Below, one piece after another: positions 17,510-26,107 of a stretch of DNA of 61,743 bases (the first letter of the stretch is position 1; each line of letters begins with the position of its first letter). The position numbers and the translations under genes were made by a program. The notes below the pieces were generated by a model that saw nothing but the letters and a program-made list of their open reading frames with translations, was not told the DNA's origin and ran no database searches. This DNA comes from DAOMOD01 sp964526035 (GTDB lineage Bacteria; Pseudomonadota; Gammaproteobacteria; Xanthomonadales; BPKI01): contig CAZGKE010000001.1 of the NCBI GenBank assembly GCA_964526035.1, positions 1-61,743 of the forward strand. Direction: 5' to 3'.

Positions 17510-18672
17510 CGACCGATCTCCAGATGTCCTGCGTTGATCATGCTGCGCAGCGTCTCCTGGTCCGACGCTGCCATTTCCCGTGCCAGTTCAAGCCCGATGC
17601 CGGCGTCGCCTTCCAGTGCCCGTGCCAGCGCCAGACTTGCATGATAGCGGTCGCCGCCGAGATGGATGACGGCCGCACTGCGACCGCTGCGGTGCCAGAC
17701 CAGCCGACTCCACGGGTTGCGCAACAGCGCGCCGCTACCCTGCAGCCGTCTGCCCAGGCCTGCAGCGGTCAGCGCGCGCTGGCGCGGCGTTGGGGCAAAG
17801 GCGTTGCGGTAACGGCTCAGAAAGCCGGCAACCATGTCTGCCAGGCTGTCATCGTCGGCGATCGCTTCGGTCAGCGTGGCACGGGCGCGGGCAATCGCAG
17901 CGGCGTCGAGTTCGGCGACGTGTCGTGGCGTCAACAGATCCGGGTCGCGATAGCGGGCATCGTCGCCGAGCCGCTCGGCTAGCGCATCGGCGACACCCGA
18001 GAACAGTTCGGCCACCGAAGGCGCGCGCATGCCCACCGACCAGGTCAGGCAGGGGTCCAGGGCGACGCCATGGTGAGGCACGCCTGGAGGTAGATAGAGC
18101 ATGTCGCCGGGTTCCAGCATGAAGCGGTGGCTCGGCTGGAAGCGCTGCAGGATGCGCAGCGCCTGATCCGGGCGGAATTCCGATGGCGCGTCCGGGCGCG
18201 CATCGATCTGCCATTCGCGGCGTCCTTCAACCTGGAGAAGGAACACGTCGTACTGATCAAGGTGCGGACCGACCGAGCCGCCCGGCACCGCGAAGCTGAT
18301 CATGATGTCGTCGACGCGCCATCGAGGCAGGAACCGAAACTCGCCGAGCAGACCACCGACGGTGTCGGGAAGCCACTTGTCGGCATCCTGCACCAGCAGA
18401 GTCCAGTCCTTGTGCCCGAGAGCGGCAAAGCGGTCCTCGTTGAACGGACCGTGTTCGAGTCGGTAGTCGTCTCGTCGGCGATTGTGCACCACCAGTCTCG
18501 CCTGGATTTCAGCCTCGCAGGCCAGTCCGGCCAGCTGCTCGGCCGGCAGCGGATTGGCGAAGCCGGCAAAGGCGCCGCGGATCAGCAGCGGCTGCTTCTG
18601 CCAGTACTGCGCAAGGAAGCGGGTCGGGGTCTGGCCGAGGCGCTGACCTCGAGTGGCGCGGACTTCGATCAT
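17506..18672 (-). CDS. roxA: JmjC-type ribosomal oxygenase, RoxA/YcfD family
   Basis: An Fe(II)/2-oxoglutarate oxygenase; E. coli YcfD hydroxylates an arginine of ribosomal protein L16. 388 residues from the ATG at 18670-18672; the upstream frame has no conserved sequence. The metal triad is visible: H137 and D139 in VGPHLDQYDVF and H200 in YLPPGVPHHG. The C-terminal winged-helix part typical of the family fills about 230-388. It lies 19 bases after the FadJ-like gene and overlaps the next gene by 4 bases, forming a three-gene unit. It needs 2-oxoglutarate, and the 2-oxoglutarate dehydrogenase genes follow directly. Confidence 0.9.
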   Translation of the reverse strand: MIEVRATRGQRLGQTPTRFLAQYWQKQPLLIRGAFAGFANPLPAEQLAGLACEAEIQARLVVHNRRRDDYRLEHGPFNEDRFAALGHKDWTLLVQDADKWLPDTVGGLLGEFRFLPRWRVDDIMISFAVPGGSVGPHLDQYDVFLLQVEGRREWQIDARPDAPSEFRPDQALRILQRFQPSHRFMLEPGDMLYLPPGVPHHGVALDPCLTWSVGMRAPSVAELFSGVADALAERLGDDARYRDPDLLTPRHVAELDAAAIARARATLTEAIADDDSLADMVAGFLSRYRNAFAPTPRQRALTAAGLGRRLQGSGALLRNPWSRLVWHRSGRSAAVIHLGGDRYHASLALARALEGDAGIGLELAREMAASDQETLRSMINAGHLEIGR

Positions 18673-18691
18673 GGCCGCGGGCGCAGTCGCA

Positions 18692-20737
18692 TCAGTGCAG
18701 GGCGTCCCACCCCTTCTTGGGCGCAAAGCGCTTGCCATAGCGGTCGGCAAGCCGTTCCAGGCGCGCCTTCAGTTCGGCAGCGCCAATGCTCTTGATATGT
18801 TCGATGGGGCCGCCGCGGAACGGCGCGAAGCCGGTCCCGAAAATGACGCCGGCGTCGAGCAGGTCGGCGTTCTCCACCACGCCCTCATGCAGGCACGCCA
18901 CCGCCTCATTGAGAAACGGCAGGATCAGACGATCCTCAAGATCCGCGGGCGGCCGGTAGCCGGCGTCGACCGACGGCCGAACCGCGCGCCCATCCTTCCA
19001 TGTGTAGAAGCCCTGTCCGTCCTTGCGACCGCGCTTGCCGTCCTCGAGAAGCTTGTCCAGGCCTGGCGGTACGTCGATATCGAGGAAATCGGCAAGAATC
19101 CTGCCCACCGAGGCGGCGACATCGAGTCCCACCTGGTCTGCCAGCTCGATGGGCCCCATGGGCATGCCGAAGCCCTTGGCGGCCTTGTCGATGACCGGGC
19201 CGGGCACGCCTTCGTTGTATAGGGTGATGGCTTCCAGCAGATAGGGAAACAGGATGCGATTGACCAGGAATCCGGTGCTGGCGGCCACCGGCACCGGCAG
19301 CTTGTCGATGGCCTTGCCAAACGCCAGCGCGCGCTTGATCACAGACTCGTCTGCACCATCATGGCGCACGATCTCGACCAGCGGCATCATCGGCACCGGG
19401 TTGAAGAAGTGCAGACCGATGAACTGCTGCGGGCGCTTCAGCCCTTTGCAAAGGGCGTCAAGAGGAATACTGGAGGTGTTGCTGGCGAGGATCGCGTCCT
19501 TTTTCATCTTCGGCTCGGCGTCGGCGAACAGCTTCTGCTTGGCTTCGAGGTTCTCGTAGATCGCTTCGATGATCAGGTCGGCCCTGGACACGCCCTCGCC
19601 TTCGAGGTCGGCGCTGAGGCGGGCACGCGTTTCCGCTCGCTTGCTTTCGTCGCGGATGCGTTTGGCGAAAAGCTCGTCGGCGCGTCCAAGGGCAGGCTCG
19701 ATGAACTTCATCTCGCGGTCCTGCAGGGTCACGCTGAAACCGCGCACGGCGCACCACGCGGCAATATCGCCACCCATCACGCCTGCGCCGATGACATGGA
19801 CATGTTCGATACCATGTTTGACCCCGGCGCCGAGGCCCTTGAGCTTCTCCTGCAGGAAGTACACCCGCACCAGGTTGCGTGCGGTCGGGGTGGTGGCAAG
19901 CTTCGCGACCGAATGCTGCTCGGCCCTGAGCATCCCGCGCAGGCTGCCGCCGTGCCGGCGCCAGGTCTCGATCAGCAAGAAGGGCGCGGGGTAGTGCGCC
20001 TTCTTCGCCTTGCGCGCCACCTGCTTGCGGATCATCGGTGCCAGAGCCTGGCGCGCGGCCCAGGTGTTGGTCGCCCAGGCGGTGGCGCGCTGGGCGATGG
20101 GGCGCTGATGGCCCTTGCGCACCAGCTTCACGGCCGCTTCGAGCAAACCTTCGGGGTCGCTGATCCGGTCCACAAGACCGATGGCCTTCGCCTGGCTGGC
20201 GCGCAGGGCGCGCCCGGTCAGCATCATGTCGAGCGCCTTCGGCGCCCCCACCAGCCGCGGCAGGCGGGCGCTGCCGCCCCAGCCGGGATAGATGCCGAGC
20301 TTGACCTCGGGCAGTCCGATGCGGGTGCTGTCGTCGCTGCTGGCAACGCGATAGCTGCAGGCCAGCGACAGTTCGGTGCCGCCACCCATGCAGTGTCCGT
20401 GGATGGCGGCGCAGGTGGGGAAGGGCAGGGCGGCGACACGGTCGAAGACATCATGGCCGCGCTTGAGCGCCTCGCGCACCTTGGACTCATCGGTGAAGGC
20501 AGTGAACTCGCGGATGTCGGCTCCGGCAATGAAGCCGGCCTTCTTGGTCGAGCGGAACACCAGGCCGGCGACAGGCTCGATGGCGAGCCTCTCCAGCATC
20601 CGGGCCAGCTCTTCAAGCACCGGGGCGCCAAGCGTGTTCACCGGACTGTCCTTGCGGTCCAGGTTGAGGACGACCACCCCGTCTTCGCGCAGCTCGGGGT
20701 GCCAGTGGTCGAAGCGGAGTCCGTCGAATAAGGTCAT
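18692..20737 (-). CDS. fadJ: Multifunctional enoyl-CoA hydratase / 3-hydroxyacyl-CoA dehydrogenase
   Basis: Carries out the hydration and NAD-dependent oxidation steps of fatty acid beta-oxidation. 681 residues from the ATG at 20735-20737. The crotonase domain is about 5-190 (AGFIAGADIREF oxyanion loop, GHCMGGGTELSLAC, GLPEVKLGIYPGWGGSARLP with the catalytic Glu). The dehydrogenase Rossmann motif is VIGAGVMGGDIAAW near residue 315, with catalytic HFFNPVPMMPLVEIV. Two C-terminal dehydrogenase repeats follow. No thiolase lies beside it. The FadJ rather than FadB label is a judgement from sequence feel. It heads the unit with roxA and is divergent from rpoE. Confidence 0.88.
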   Translation of the reverse strand: MTLFDGLRFDHWHPELREDGVVVLNLDRKDSPVNTLGAPVLEELARMLERLAIEPVAGLVFRSTKKAGFIAGADIREFTAFTDESKVREALKRGHDVFDRVAALPFPTCAAIHGHCMGGGTELSLACSYRVASSDDSTRIGLPEVKLGIYPGWGGSARLPRLVGAPKALDMMLTGRALRASQAKAIGLVDRISDPEGLLEAAVKLVRKGHQRPIAQRATAWATNTWAARQALAPMIRKQVARKAKKAHYPAPFLLIETWRRHGGSLRGMLRAEQHSVAKLATTPTARNLVRVYFLQEKLKGLGAGVKHGIEHVHVIGAGVMGGDIAAWCAVRGFSVTLQDREMKFIEPALGRADELFAKRIRDESKRAETRARLSADLEGEGVSRADLIIEAIYENLEAKQKLFADAEPKMKKDAILASNTSSIPLDALCKGLKRPQQFIGLHFFNPVPMMPLVEIVRHDGADESVIKRALAFGKAIDKLPVPVAASTGFLVNRILFPYLLEAITLYNEGVPGPVIDKAAKGFGMPMGPIELADQVGLDVAASVGRILADFLDIDVPPGLDKLLEDGKRGRKDGQGFYTWKDGRAVRPSVDAGYRPPADLEDRLILPFLNEAVACLHEGVVENADLLDAGVIFGTGFAPFRGGPIEHIKSIGAAELKARLERLADRYGKRFAPKKGWDALH

Positions 20738-20754
20738 GGCGATCGCGGTGTCAG

Positions 20755-20783
20755 GGAACTTGGGGAGGGCGACGCCGGTCAGA
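20755..20783 (+). promoter_or_regulatory. Candidate sigma-E (RpoE) promoter driving rpoE
   Basis: GGAACTT (20755-20761), a 15-base spacer, then GGTCAGA (20777-20783): an exact -35 and near-exact -10 of the extracytoplasmic sigma-E class. It lies on the plus strand, about 160 bases ahead of the rpoE start, as expected for autoregulation. It also sits just upstream of the divergent fadJ start. Confidence 0.65.
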
Positions 20784-20945
20784 GCGCCGAAGATGCTTCC
20801 TGGAAGGTCTATGATCAAGGCTGCAACCATCAATGGTCAATTGCAGGTGCCCACGTCGGGTTCTGCCGCTAACATGCTCGCGCTGACGGGAGCACCGGGT
20901 TTGCGGGGCGCGCCGTGGCCGGATTCGAAAGAAGGACAGGTGCGG

Positions 20946-21530
20946 GTGGGCGAAAGCGATATTGATCGACAGCTTGTGGAGAGGGTCCAGGCCGGCGACA
21001 AGGCCGCCTTCGACCTCCTGGTGCGCAAGTATCAGCACAAGCTGTTGAGCGTCATCGGGCGCTACGTCTCCAACTGGAGCGATGCCCAGGACGTCGCGCA
21101 GGACTCGTTCGTACGTGCCTATCGGGCCATCGGCAACTTCCGCGGCGAAAGCGCCTTTTACACCTGGCTGTACAAGATTGCCGTCAATACCTCGAAGAAC
21201 TGGCTGGTGTCGCAGAAGCGGCGCCCTCCCACCGATGATGTTGCAGTCGACGATGCGGTGTTTTTCGACGGCGATTCTCGGCTGAAGGACAGCGACACCC
21301 CGGAGCGCGAACTGATGCGCCAGCAGATGGAACAAATCGTCTACAAGACTGTCCAAGCGCTGCCGGAAGAGCTGCGCACTGCGATCTCGCTGCGCGAGGT
21401 CGACGGATTGAGCTACGAGGAAATTGCCCAAGCCATGCAATGCCCCATCGGAACCGTCCGTTCACGTATTTTCCGTGCGCGCGAAGCTGTAGACGTTCAG
21501 CTTCGTGGCCTGATTGACCAGGAGTCCTGA
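20946..21530 (+). CDS. rpoE: RNA polymerase sigma factor RpoE (extracytoplasmic stress)
   Basis: Directs transcription of envelope-stress genes. 194 residues. Region 2 (FDLLVRKYQHKLLSVIGRYV, then DAQDVAQDSFVRAYRAIGNF) and region 4 (LPEELRTAISLREVDGLSYE, then GTVRSRIFRAREAV) are both complete. The open frame runs 190 codons upstream without conservation; I place the start at GTG 20946, eight bases after AAGGAC, because relatives begin with GE-D-D-QLVERVQ-type sequence. A second GTG two codons earlier (20940) is also possible. First gene of rpoE-rseA-rseC-mucD. Confidence 0.95.
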   Translation: MGESDIDRQLVERVQAGDKAAFDLLVRKYQHKLLSVIGRYVSNWSDAQDVAQDSFVRAYRAIGNFRGESAFYTWLYKIAVNTSKNWLVSQKRRPPTDDVAVDDAVFFDGDSRLKDSDTPERELMRQQMEQIVYKTVQALPEELRTAISLREVDGLSYEEIAQAMQCPIGTVRSRIFRAREAVDVQLRGLIDQES

Positions 21531-21536
21531 GTCGCC

Positions 21537-22202
21537 ATGTCCCTCCATCCCGACAACGAGATTCTCGAGCAACTGTCCGCCCTGATCGACGGTGAGCTGG
21601 ATGCCGAACGCACCCGGTTCCTCCTCAGGCGGCTTGCCGCCGATGCCGACCTGAGGCTGGCGTGGGAGCGAATGCACACGGCTCGCGCGTGCTTTCCCGG
21701 TAGTGAATCGATGCTCACAGGACCGGGATTCGCGGCGGGCGTTGCCGCGCTGGTGGCGGCTGAGCCGACCCCGCGGCGACGCAGCGTCACGGTTGCCCAC
21801 TTCGGACGCTGGGTTGGCGGAGCCGCAGTGGCGGCCTCGGTGGCGCTGCTGGCCCTGGTCGCGGTAATGCCTGGCCAGAACCCGGAATCAAACGCCACGG
21901 CAACGGCGAGTGTCCCCGTTGGGTCGCCGTCCGGCGTTCCCGAAGTTGCTGCGTCGACGCTGCGCGAGCGCGACCTCAGGCCGAGTTTTGCAGCCCAGAC
22001 GGCCTCGATAGCACGTCGCGCCGGACCCGCTGGCACGCTCGGACCGGTGGCGTCGGCGCAACCCCTTTACGTACCCGGCTATCTCGCGGGGCAGACTTCG
22101 CGCAGCCCGCTATGGGCGCTTCGTCAGGACAGTCAGAGCGGGGCCTGGATCATGGTCGAGGCTCGGCCAGAAGCTTCCGAAGACGGTTCGCCGGAGCGCT
22201 GA
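21537..22202 (+). CDS. rseA: Anti-sigma-E factor, RseA type
   Basis: A single-pass inner membrane protein that holds RpoE inactive until regulated proteolysis. 221 residues. The N-terminal sigma-binding part (about 1-80) starts with the conserved EILEQLSALIDGELDAER, and one membrane helix lies at about 95-114. The periplasmic tail is Ala/Pro-rich with YVPGYLAGQTSRSPLWALRQ near its end. It begins 6 bases after the rpoE stop. The periplasmic part is variable across the family, so length is unremarkable. Confidence 0.88.
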   Translation: MSLHPDNEILEQLSALIDGELDAERTRFLLRRLAADADLRLAWERMHTARACFPGSESMLTGPGFAAGVAALVAAEPTPRRRSVTVAHFGRWVGGAAVAASVALLALVAVMPGQNPESNATATASVPVGSPSGVPEVAASTLRERDLRPSFAAQTASIARRAGPAGTLGPVASAQPLYVPGYLAGQTSRSPLWALRQDSQSGAWIMVEARPEASEDGSPER

Positions 22203-22231
22203 ACGGCTCGCGTTGACCTTGGCCCCTTGAA

Positions 22232-22654
22232 TTGGCAAGCCGCGCCGCCACTGTAGTGCGGGTCGGCGACGACGGCGTTGAGCTGCGTTTCACTGCGCCG
22301 TGCAAAGGATGCAGCAGCTGCAGCGGACGCTGCCGCGCGTTTCGTCTTTACGAGCCGGCCGAGCAGACGCTGACCTTGCCCGGACGCCTGTTCCGACAGC
22401 CTGTCGGGCCGGGTGAGCACGTCGAACTGACCATCGGCGATCGCGATCTGCGTCGGCTTGCCGGGCGAATGTACGCAGGCGCGTTGGTCGGGCTGATCAT
22501 CGGTGCGGGCGCGGCAGGTTCAATCGCCGCGCTCACTGCCATTCCAGTCGACCTGACCGTGCTTGTCGGAGCGCTGCTAGGTAGCGCTGCTGGATGGCGA
22601 GCCGTGCGTCCCGACCCCGATGTCTCCCTGATTGAAATTCATGCAATTTCCTGA
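22232..22654 (+). CDS. rseC: RseC/MucC family membrane protein
   Basis: 140 residues with the RseC layout: an N-terminal strand region, a cysteine cluster CKGCSSCSGRC at about 24-34, and two membrane helices at about 80-122. The family modulates sigma-E activity, and relatives take part in SoxR reduction; the cysteines could bind a metal or redox centre. The best start is a TTG at 22232, since conserved sequence (ASRAATVVRV) begins there and no ATG is available. It lies between rseA and mucD on the same strand. Confidence 0.82.
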   Translation: MASRAATVVRVGDDGVELRFTAPCKGCSSCSGRCRAFRLYEPAEQTLTLPGRLFRQPVGPGEHVELTIGDRDLRRLAGRMYAGALVGLIIGAGAAGSIAALTAIPVDLTVLVGALLGSAAGWRAVRPDPDVSLIEIHAIS

Positions 22655-22662
22655 GGACCACC

Positions 22663-24066
22663 ATGCGTAACAGAGTTGTTTTCATCCTGTCCCTGCTCAT
22701 CGCGACCGCCGCCGCGCCGCTCGCCGCCCGCGTGGCTCTGCCCGATTTCACCGATCTGGTGGACGAGATGGCGCCGGCTGTCGTCAACATCGAGGCGACC
22801 CGCACCGCCCAGGCCCAGGCGCAGGAGTTCGGACGCCAGCAGGAAGAGGTCCCCGAGTTCTTCCGCCGATTCTTTGGTGAGCCCGGGATGCCGCAACAGC
22901 CGCGCGACCGGACCTCTTCGGGGTCGGGGTTCGTCATCAGCGCCGATGGCTACATCATGACCAATCACCACGTCGTCGATGGAGCCGACCAGCTGATCGT
23001 GCGCATGTCCGACCGCCGCGAATTCGAGGCCGAGGTGGTGGGCACTGATCCGCAGAGCGATGTGGCGCTGCTCAAGGTCGACGCGTCAGATCTGCCCACG
23101 GTAAGCCTCGGCGATTCCAACAAGCTCAAGCCCGGCCAGTGGGTCATTGCCATCGGTTCGCCCTTTGGTTTCGAGTACTCGGTGACCGCCGGCATCGTCA
23201 GTGGGACGGGGCGCAGCGTCGGCATGGGGCAGCAATATGTCCCCTTTATCCAGACCGACGTTCCGATCAATCGCGGCAACTCCGGTGGCCCGCTGATCAA
23301 CATGTCGGGCGAAGTGGTCGGCATCAACTCCCAGATCTTCTCCAACACCGGCGGCTTCATGGGGCTGAGCTTTGCCGTGCCCATCGAAGTTGCCCGCAAC
23401 GTTGCCGATCAACTTCGCGATCGCGGCTCGGTGTCGCGCGGCCTGCTCGGAGTCAACATCCAGGACGTCAATCGTGATTTCGCGCGCACGCTTGGTCTGG
23501 AACGTCCTCGTGGTGCCCTGGTCAGCGGTCTGACGCCTGGCGGAGCCGCGGAAAAGGCCGGCATTCTTGTGCAGGACGTGATCCTGTCATTCAACGGACG
23601 GGAGATACTGCGTTCTTCCGACCTCCCGCCGCTGGTCGGGGCGACCACCCCGGGCACGCGCAGTGAGGTCGAAGTTTTCCGCGACGGCAAGATCCGCGCC
23701 ATCGAGCTCGTGGTCGGAGAACTGCCAGGCGAGAGCGCGGCAACGGGTTCGCGGACGCCGGCGGAGACTCAGCCCGCCAACCTCCTGGGGCTGCGCGTCG
23801 AGGATATCTCCAGCGAGCAGCGCGAACGCAGCGGCCTTGGCGAAGGGGAGGGCGTGCTGGTGACGGCGGTCAGCGGCGCTGCGCAGCGCGCCGGTGTTCA
23901 GCCCGGTGACGTGATCATGATGGTCGGGCGCGAGGCTGTGTCCAGCGCGGCACAGTTTGCCGCTGTCACGGAAGGCATCGAGATCGGCGATTCCGTCATG
24001 CTTCTGGTTCGGCGCGGCGAACAGACCAGCTTCTTTGCGGTGTCCCCTCGCAGAGGCGACAGCTGA
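22663..24066 (+). CDS. mucD: Periplasmic serine protease MucD (DegP/HtrA family)
   Basis: A periplasmic protease/chaperone for misfolded envelope proteins. 467 residues. A signal peptide (1-22) is followed by the trypsin-like domain with the triad H103 (TNHHVVDGAD), D133 (QSDVALLKV) and S207 (GNSGGPL). Two PDZ domains follow (about 270-365 and 375-460). Start at 22663, 8 bases after rseC, with GAGGA just upstream. It completes the envelope stress operon; in pseudomonads mucD limits sigma-factor activation. Confidence 0.95.
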   Translation: MRNRVVFILSLLIATAAAPLAARVALPDFTDLVDEMAPAVVNIEATRTAQAQAQEFGRQQEEVPEFFRRFFGEPGMPQQPRDRTSSGSGFVISADGYIMTNHHVVDGADQLIVRMSDRREFEAEVVGTDPQSDVALLKVDASDLPTVSLGDSNKLKPGQWVIAIGSPFGFEYSVTAGIVSGTGRSVGMGQQYVPFIQTDVPINRGNSGGPLINMSGEVVGINSQIFSNTGGFMGLSFAVPIEVARNVADQLRDRGSVSRGLLGVNIQDVNRDFARTLGLERPRGALVSGLTPGGAAEKAGILVQDVILSFNGREILRSSDLPPLVGATTPGTRSEVEVFRDGKIRAIELVVGELPGESAATGSRTPAETQPANLLGLRVEDISSEQRERSGLGEGEGVLVTAVSGAAQRAGVQPGDVIMMVGREAVSSAAQFAAVTEGIEIGDSVMLLVRRGEQTSFFAVSPRRGDS

Positions 24067-24213
24067 CAGCTGTCAGGCCATTTCGCCTCCCTTCCACACC
24101 TGACCTGGTTCAGCCGCGACGATAGGGTACTGCACCAGTAACGGAGTCCGGTGGGTGCGCGCTGCTTTCGCTCGCGGACCGATGCAGGAAATGCAGGCTC
24201 GCAGCAGAGCGCG

Positions 24214-24222
24214 TGTCATAAT
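24214..24222 (+). promoter_or_regulatory. Candidate extended -10 promoter for lepA-lepB-rnc-era
   Basis: TGTCATAAT: a TG-N extension before CATAAT. No convincing -35 hexamer is present. It lies 59 bases before the lepA start, upstream of the hairpin at 24233-24266. Confidence 0.35.
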
Positions 24223-24232
24223 GCGGTTCAGC

Positions 24233-24266
24233 CGCCCGTCGGGTTCGACCCGGCGGGCGTCGTTTC
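24233..24266 (+). terminator. GC-rich hairpin between mucD and lepA
   Basis: An 11-bp stem with one G-T pair (24233-24243 with 24249-24259), loop TTCGA, followed by TCGTTTC. It may terminate the rpoE-mucD transcript or, if transcription starts at 24214-24222, form part of a lepA leader. Confidence 0.4.
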
Positions 24267-24280
24267 TTCCGGCGGAGCCC

Positions 24281-26077
24281 ATGCAGCACATTCGCAACTT
24301 TTCCATCATCGCGCACGTGGATCACGGCAAGTCCACCCTGGCCGACCGATTCATCCAGATCTGCGGTGGCCTTCAGGATCGCGAAATGGAAGAGCAGGTC
24401 CTTGATTCCAATCCGATCGAGCGGGAGCGGGGCATCACCATCAAGGCGCAGGCAGTGTCCTTGCCCTACGTGGCAGCCGACGGCCTGGAGTACATGCTCA
24501 ACTTCATCGACACTCCCGGCCACGTCGATTTCTCCTACGAAGTGAGCCGCTCACTGGCCGCCTGCGAAGGCGCGTTGCTGGTGGTCGATGCGGCGCAGGG
24601 CGTGGAAGCGCAAAGCGTGGCCAACTGCTACACCGCTGTAGAGCAAGGCCTGACGGTCATTCCAGTGCTGAACAAGATCGACCTGCCGACTGCCGATGTT
24701 GCCAAGGTCAAGGGCGAGATCGAAGCCGTGATCGGCATCGACGCCGATGACGCTCTTGAGGTGAGCGCCAAGACCGGATTGAACGTGCGCGACGTGCTGG
24801 AGGCGATCGTGCAGCGCATCCCGCCTCCGGTGCCACGCGACTGCGTGGAGCTGCAGGCTCTGATCATCGACTCCTGGTTCGACAACTACCTTGGCGTGGT
24901 CTCGCTGGTGCGGGTCATGCAGGGTGAGATCAAACCACGCGACAAGATTCTGGTGATGTCCACCGGCCGTGCCCACGAAGTCGACCAGGTCGGCGTCTTC
25001 ACTCCCAAGCGGCTGCGCAAGGAGCGTCTGGGGCCGGGTGAAGTGGGATTCGTCTGCGCCGCGATCAAGGATGTCCACGGTGCACCGGTGGGCGACACGC
25101 TGACGTCTGCGGCCAAGCGCGCGCCCAAGGCCCTGCCCGGCTTCCAGAAAATGCAGCCGCGGGTGTTTGCCGGCCTGTTCCCGGTAGAGGGCGACGACTT
25201 TCCCGCGCTGCGCGAGGCCCTTGAAAAGCTCAGCCTGAATGACGCCTCGCTCAATTTCGAACCGGAGAGTTCCGAAGCGATGGGATTCGGATTCCGCTGC
25301 GGCTTCCTCGGCATGCTGCACATGGAGATCGTTCAGGAACGCCTGGAGAGGGAATACGACCTCGATCTGGTCACCACCGCGCCAACCGTGGTCTACGAAG
25401 TGCTGCTGTCCGACGGCGAGGTGATGACCCTCGACAACCCGGCCAAGCTGCCGCCCGCGAACAAGATTACCGAGGTTCGCGAACCGATCATCCTCGCCAG
25501 CATTCTCACACCGCCTGACTATGTGGGCCCCGTGATTACGCTGTGCGAGGAAAAGCGCGGAAGCCAGCGCGGCATCCTGTACCTTGGCTCGCAGGTACAG
25601 ATCAGCTACGAGCTGCCGATGGCCGAGGTGGTGATGGACTTCTTTGATCGCCTGAAGTCGGTGTCACGCGGCTATGCCTCGCTGGATTATCACTTCCTTC
25701 ACTTCCAGCCCGGCCCGTTCGTGCGGCTGGATATCCTCATCAATGGCGAGCGCGTCGACGCCCTGAGCCTTGTCGCGCACCGCGGACTGGTTGACCGCCG
25801 CGGCCGCGAGCTTGTGGAGCGGATGCGCGAGCTCATTCCGCGGCAGATGTTCGACGTCGCCATCCAGGCAGCCGTCGGCGCGCAGATCATTGCGCGTTCC
25901 ACGGTCAAGGCGCTGCGCAAGAATGTGCTGGCCAAGTGCTACGGAGGCGACGTCAGTCGCAAGCGCAAGCTGCTGGAGAAGCAGAAGGCAGGAAAAAAGC
26001 GCATGAAGCAGGTCGGCAGCGTGGACATTCCGCAGGAAGCTTTCCTTGCGGTGCTCCAGGTTGACAACAGAAATTGA
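24281..26077 (+). CDS. lepA: Elongation factor 4 (LepA)
   Basis: A ribosome-binding translational GTPase. 598 residues from the ATG at 24281, where conserved sequence (MQHIRNFSIIAHVDHGKST) begins; the frame is open for 42 more codons upstream without similarity. GTPase motifs AHVDHGKST, DTPGH and NKIDLP are intact. The LepA-specific C-terminal domain is present, ending with KLLEKQKAGKKRMKQVGSVD. It is followed after 30 bases by lepB, the conserved order. Confidence 0.97.
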   Translation: MQHIRNFSIIAHVDHGKSTLADRFIQICGGLQDREMEEQVLDSNPIERERGITIKAQAVSLPYVAADGLEYMLNFIDTPGHVDFSYEVSRSLAACEGALLVVDAAQGVEAQSVANCYTAVEQGLTVIPVLNKIDLPTADVAKVKGEIEAVIGIDADDALEVSAKTGLNVRDVLEAIVQRIPPPVPRDCVELQALIIDSWFDNYLGVVSLVRVMQGEIKPRDKILVMSTGRAHEVDQVGVFTPKRLRKERLGPGEVGFVCAAIKDVHGAPVGDTLTSAAKRAPKALPGFQKMQPRVFAGLFPVEGDDFPALREALEKLSLNDASLNFEPESSEAMGFGFRCGFLGMLHMEIVQERLEREYDLDLVTTAPTVVYEVLLSDGEVMTLDNPAKLPPANKITEVREPIILASILTPPDYVGPVITLCEEKRGSQRGILYLGSQVQISYELPMAEVVMDFFDRLKSVSRGYASLDYHFLHFQPGPFVRLDILINGERVDALSLVAHRGLVDRRGRELVERMRELIPRQMFDVAIQAAVGAQIIARSTVKALRKNVLAKCYGGDVSRKRKLLEKQKAGKKRMKQVGSVDIPQEAFLAVLQVDNRN

Positions 26078-26107
26078 GCGCGCCGACGAGCGCGCATTGG
26101 AATCCCT

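Noticed and set aside
19361..20731. A 456-codon frame antisense to fadJ
   Set aside because: High-GC shadow; fadJ on the other strand is complete with all motifs.
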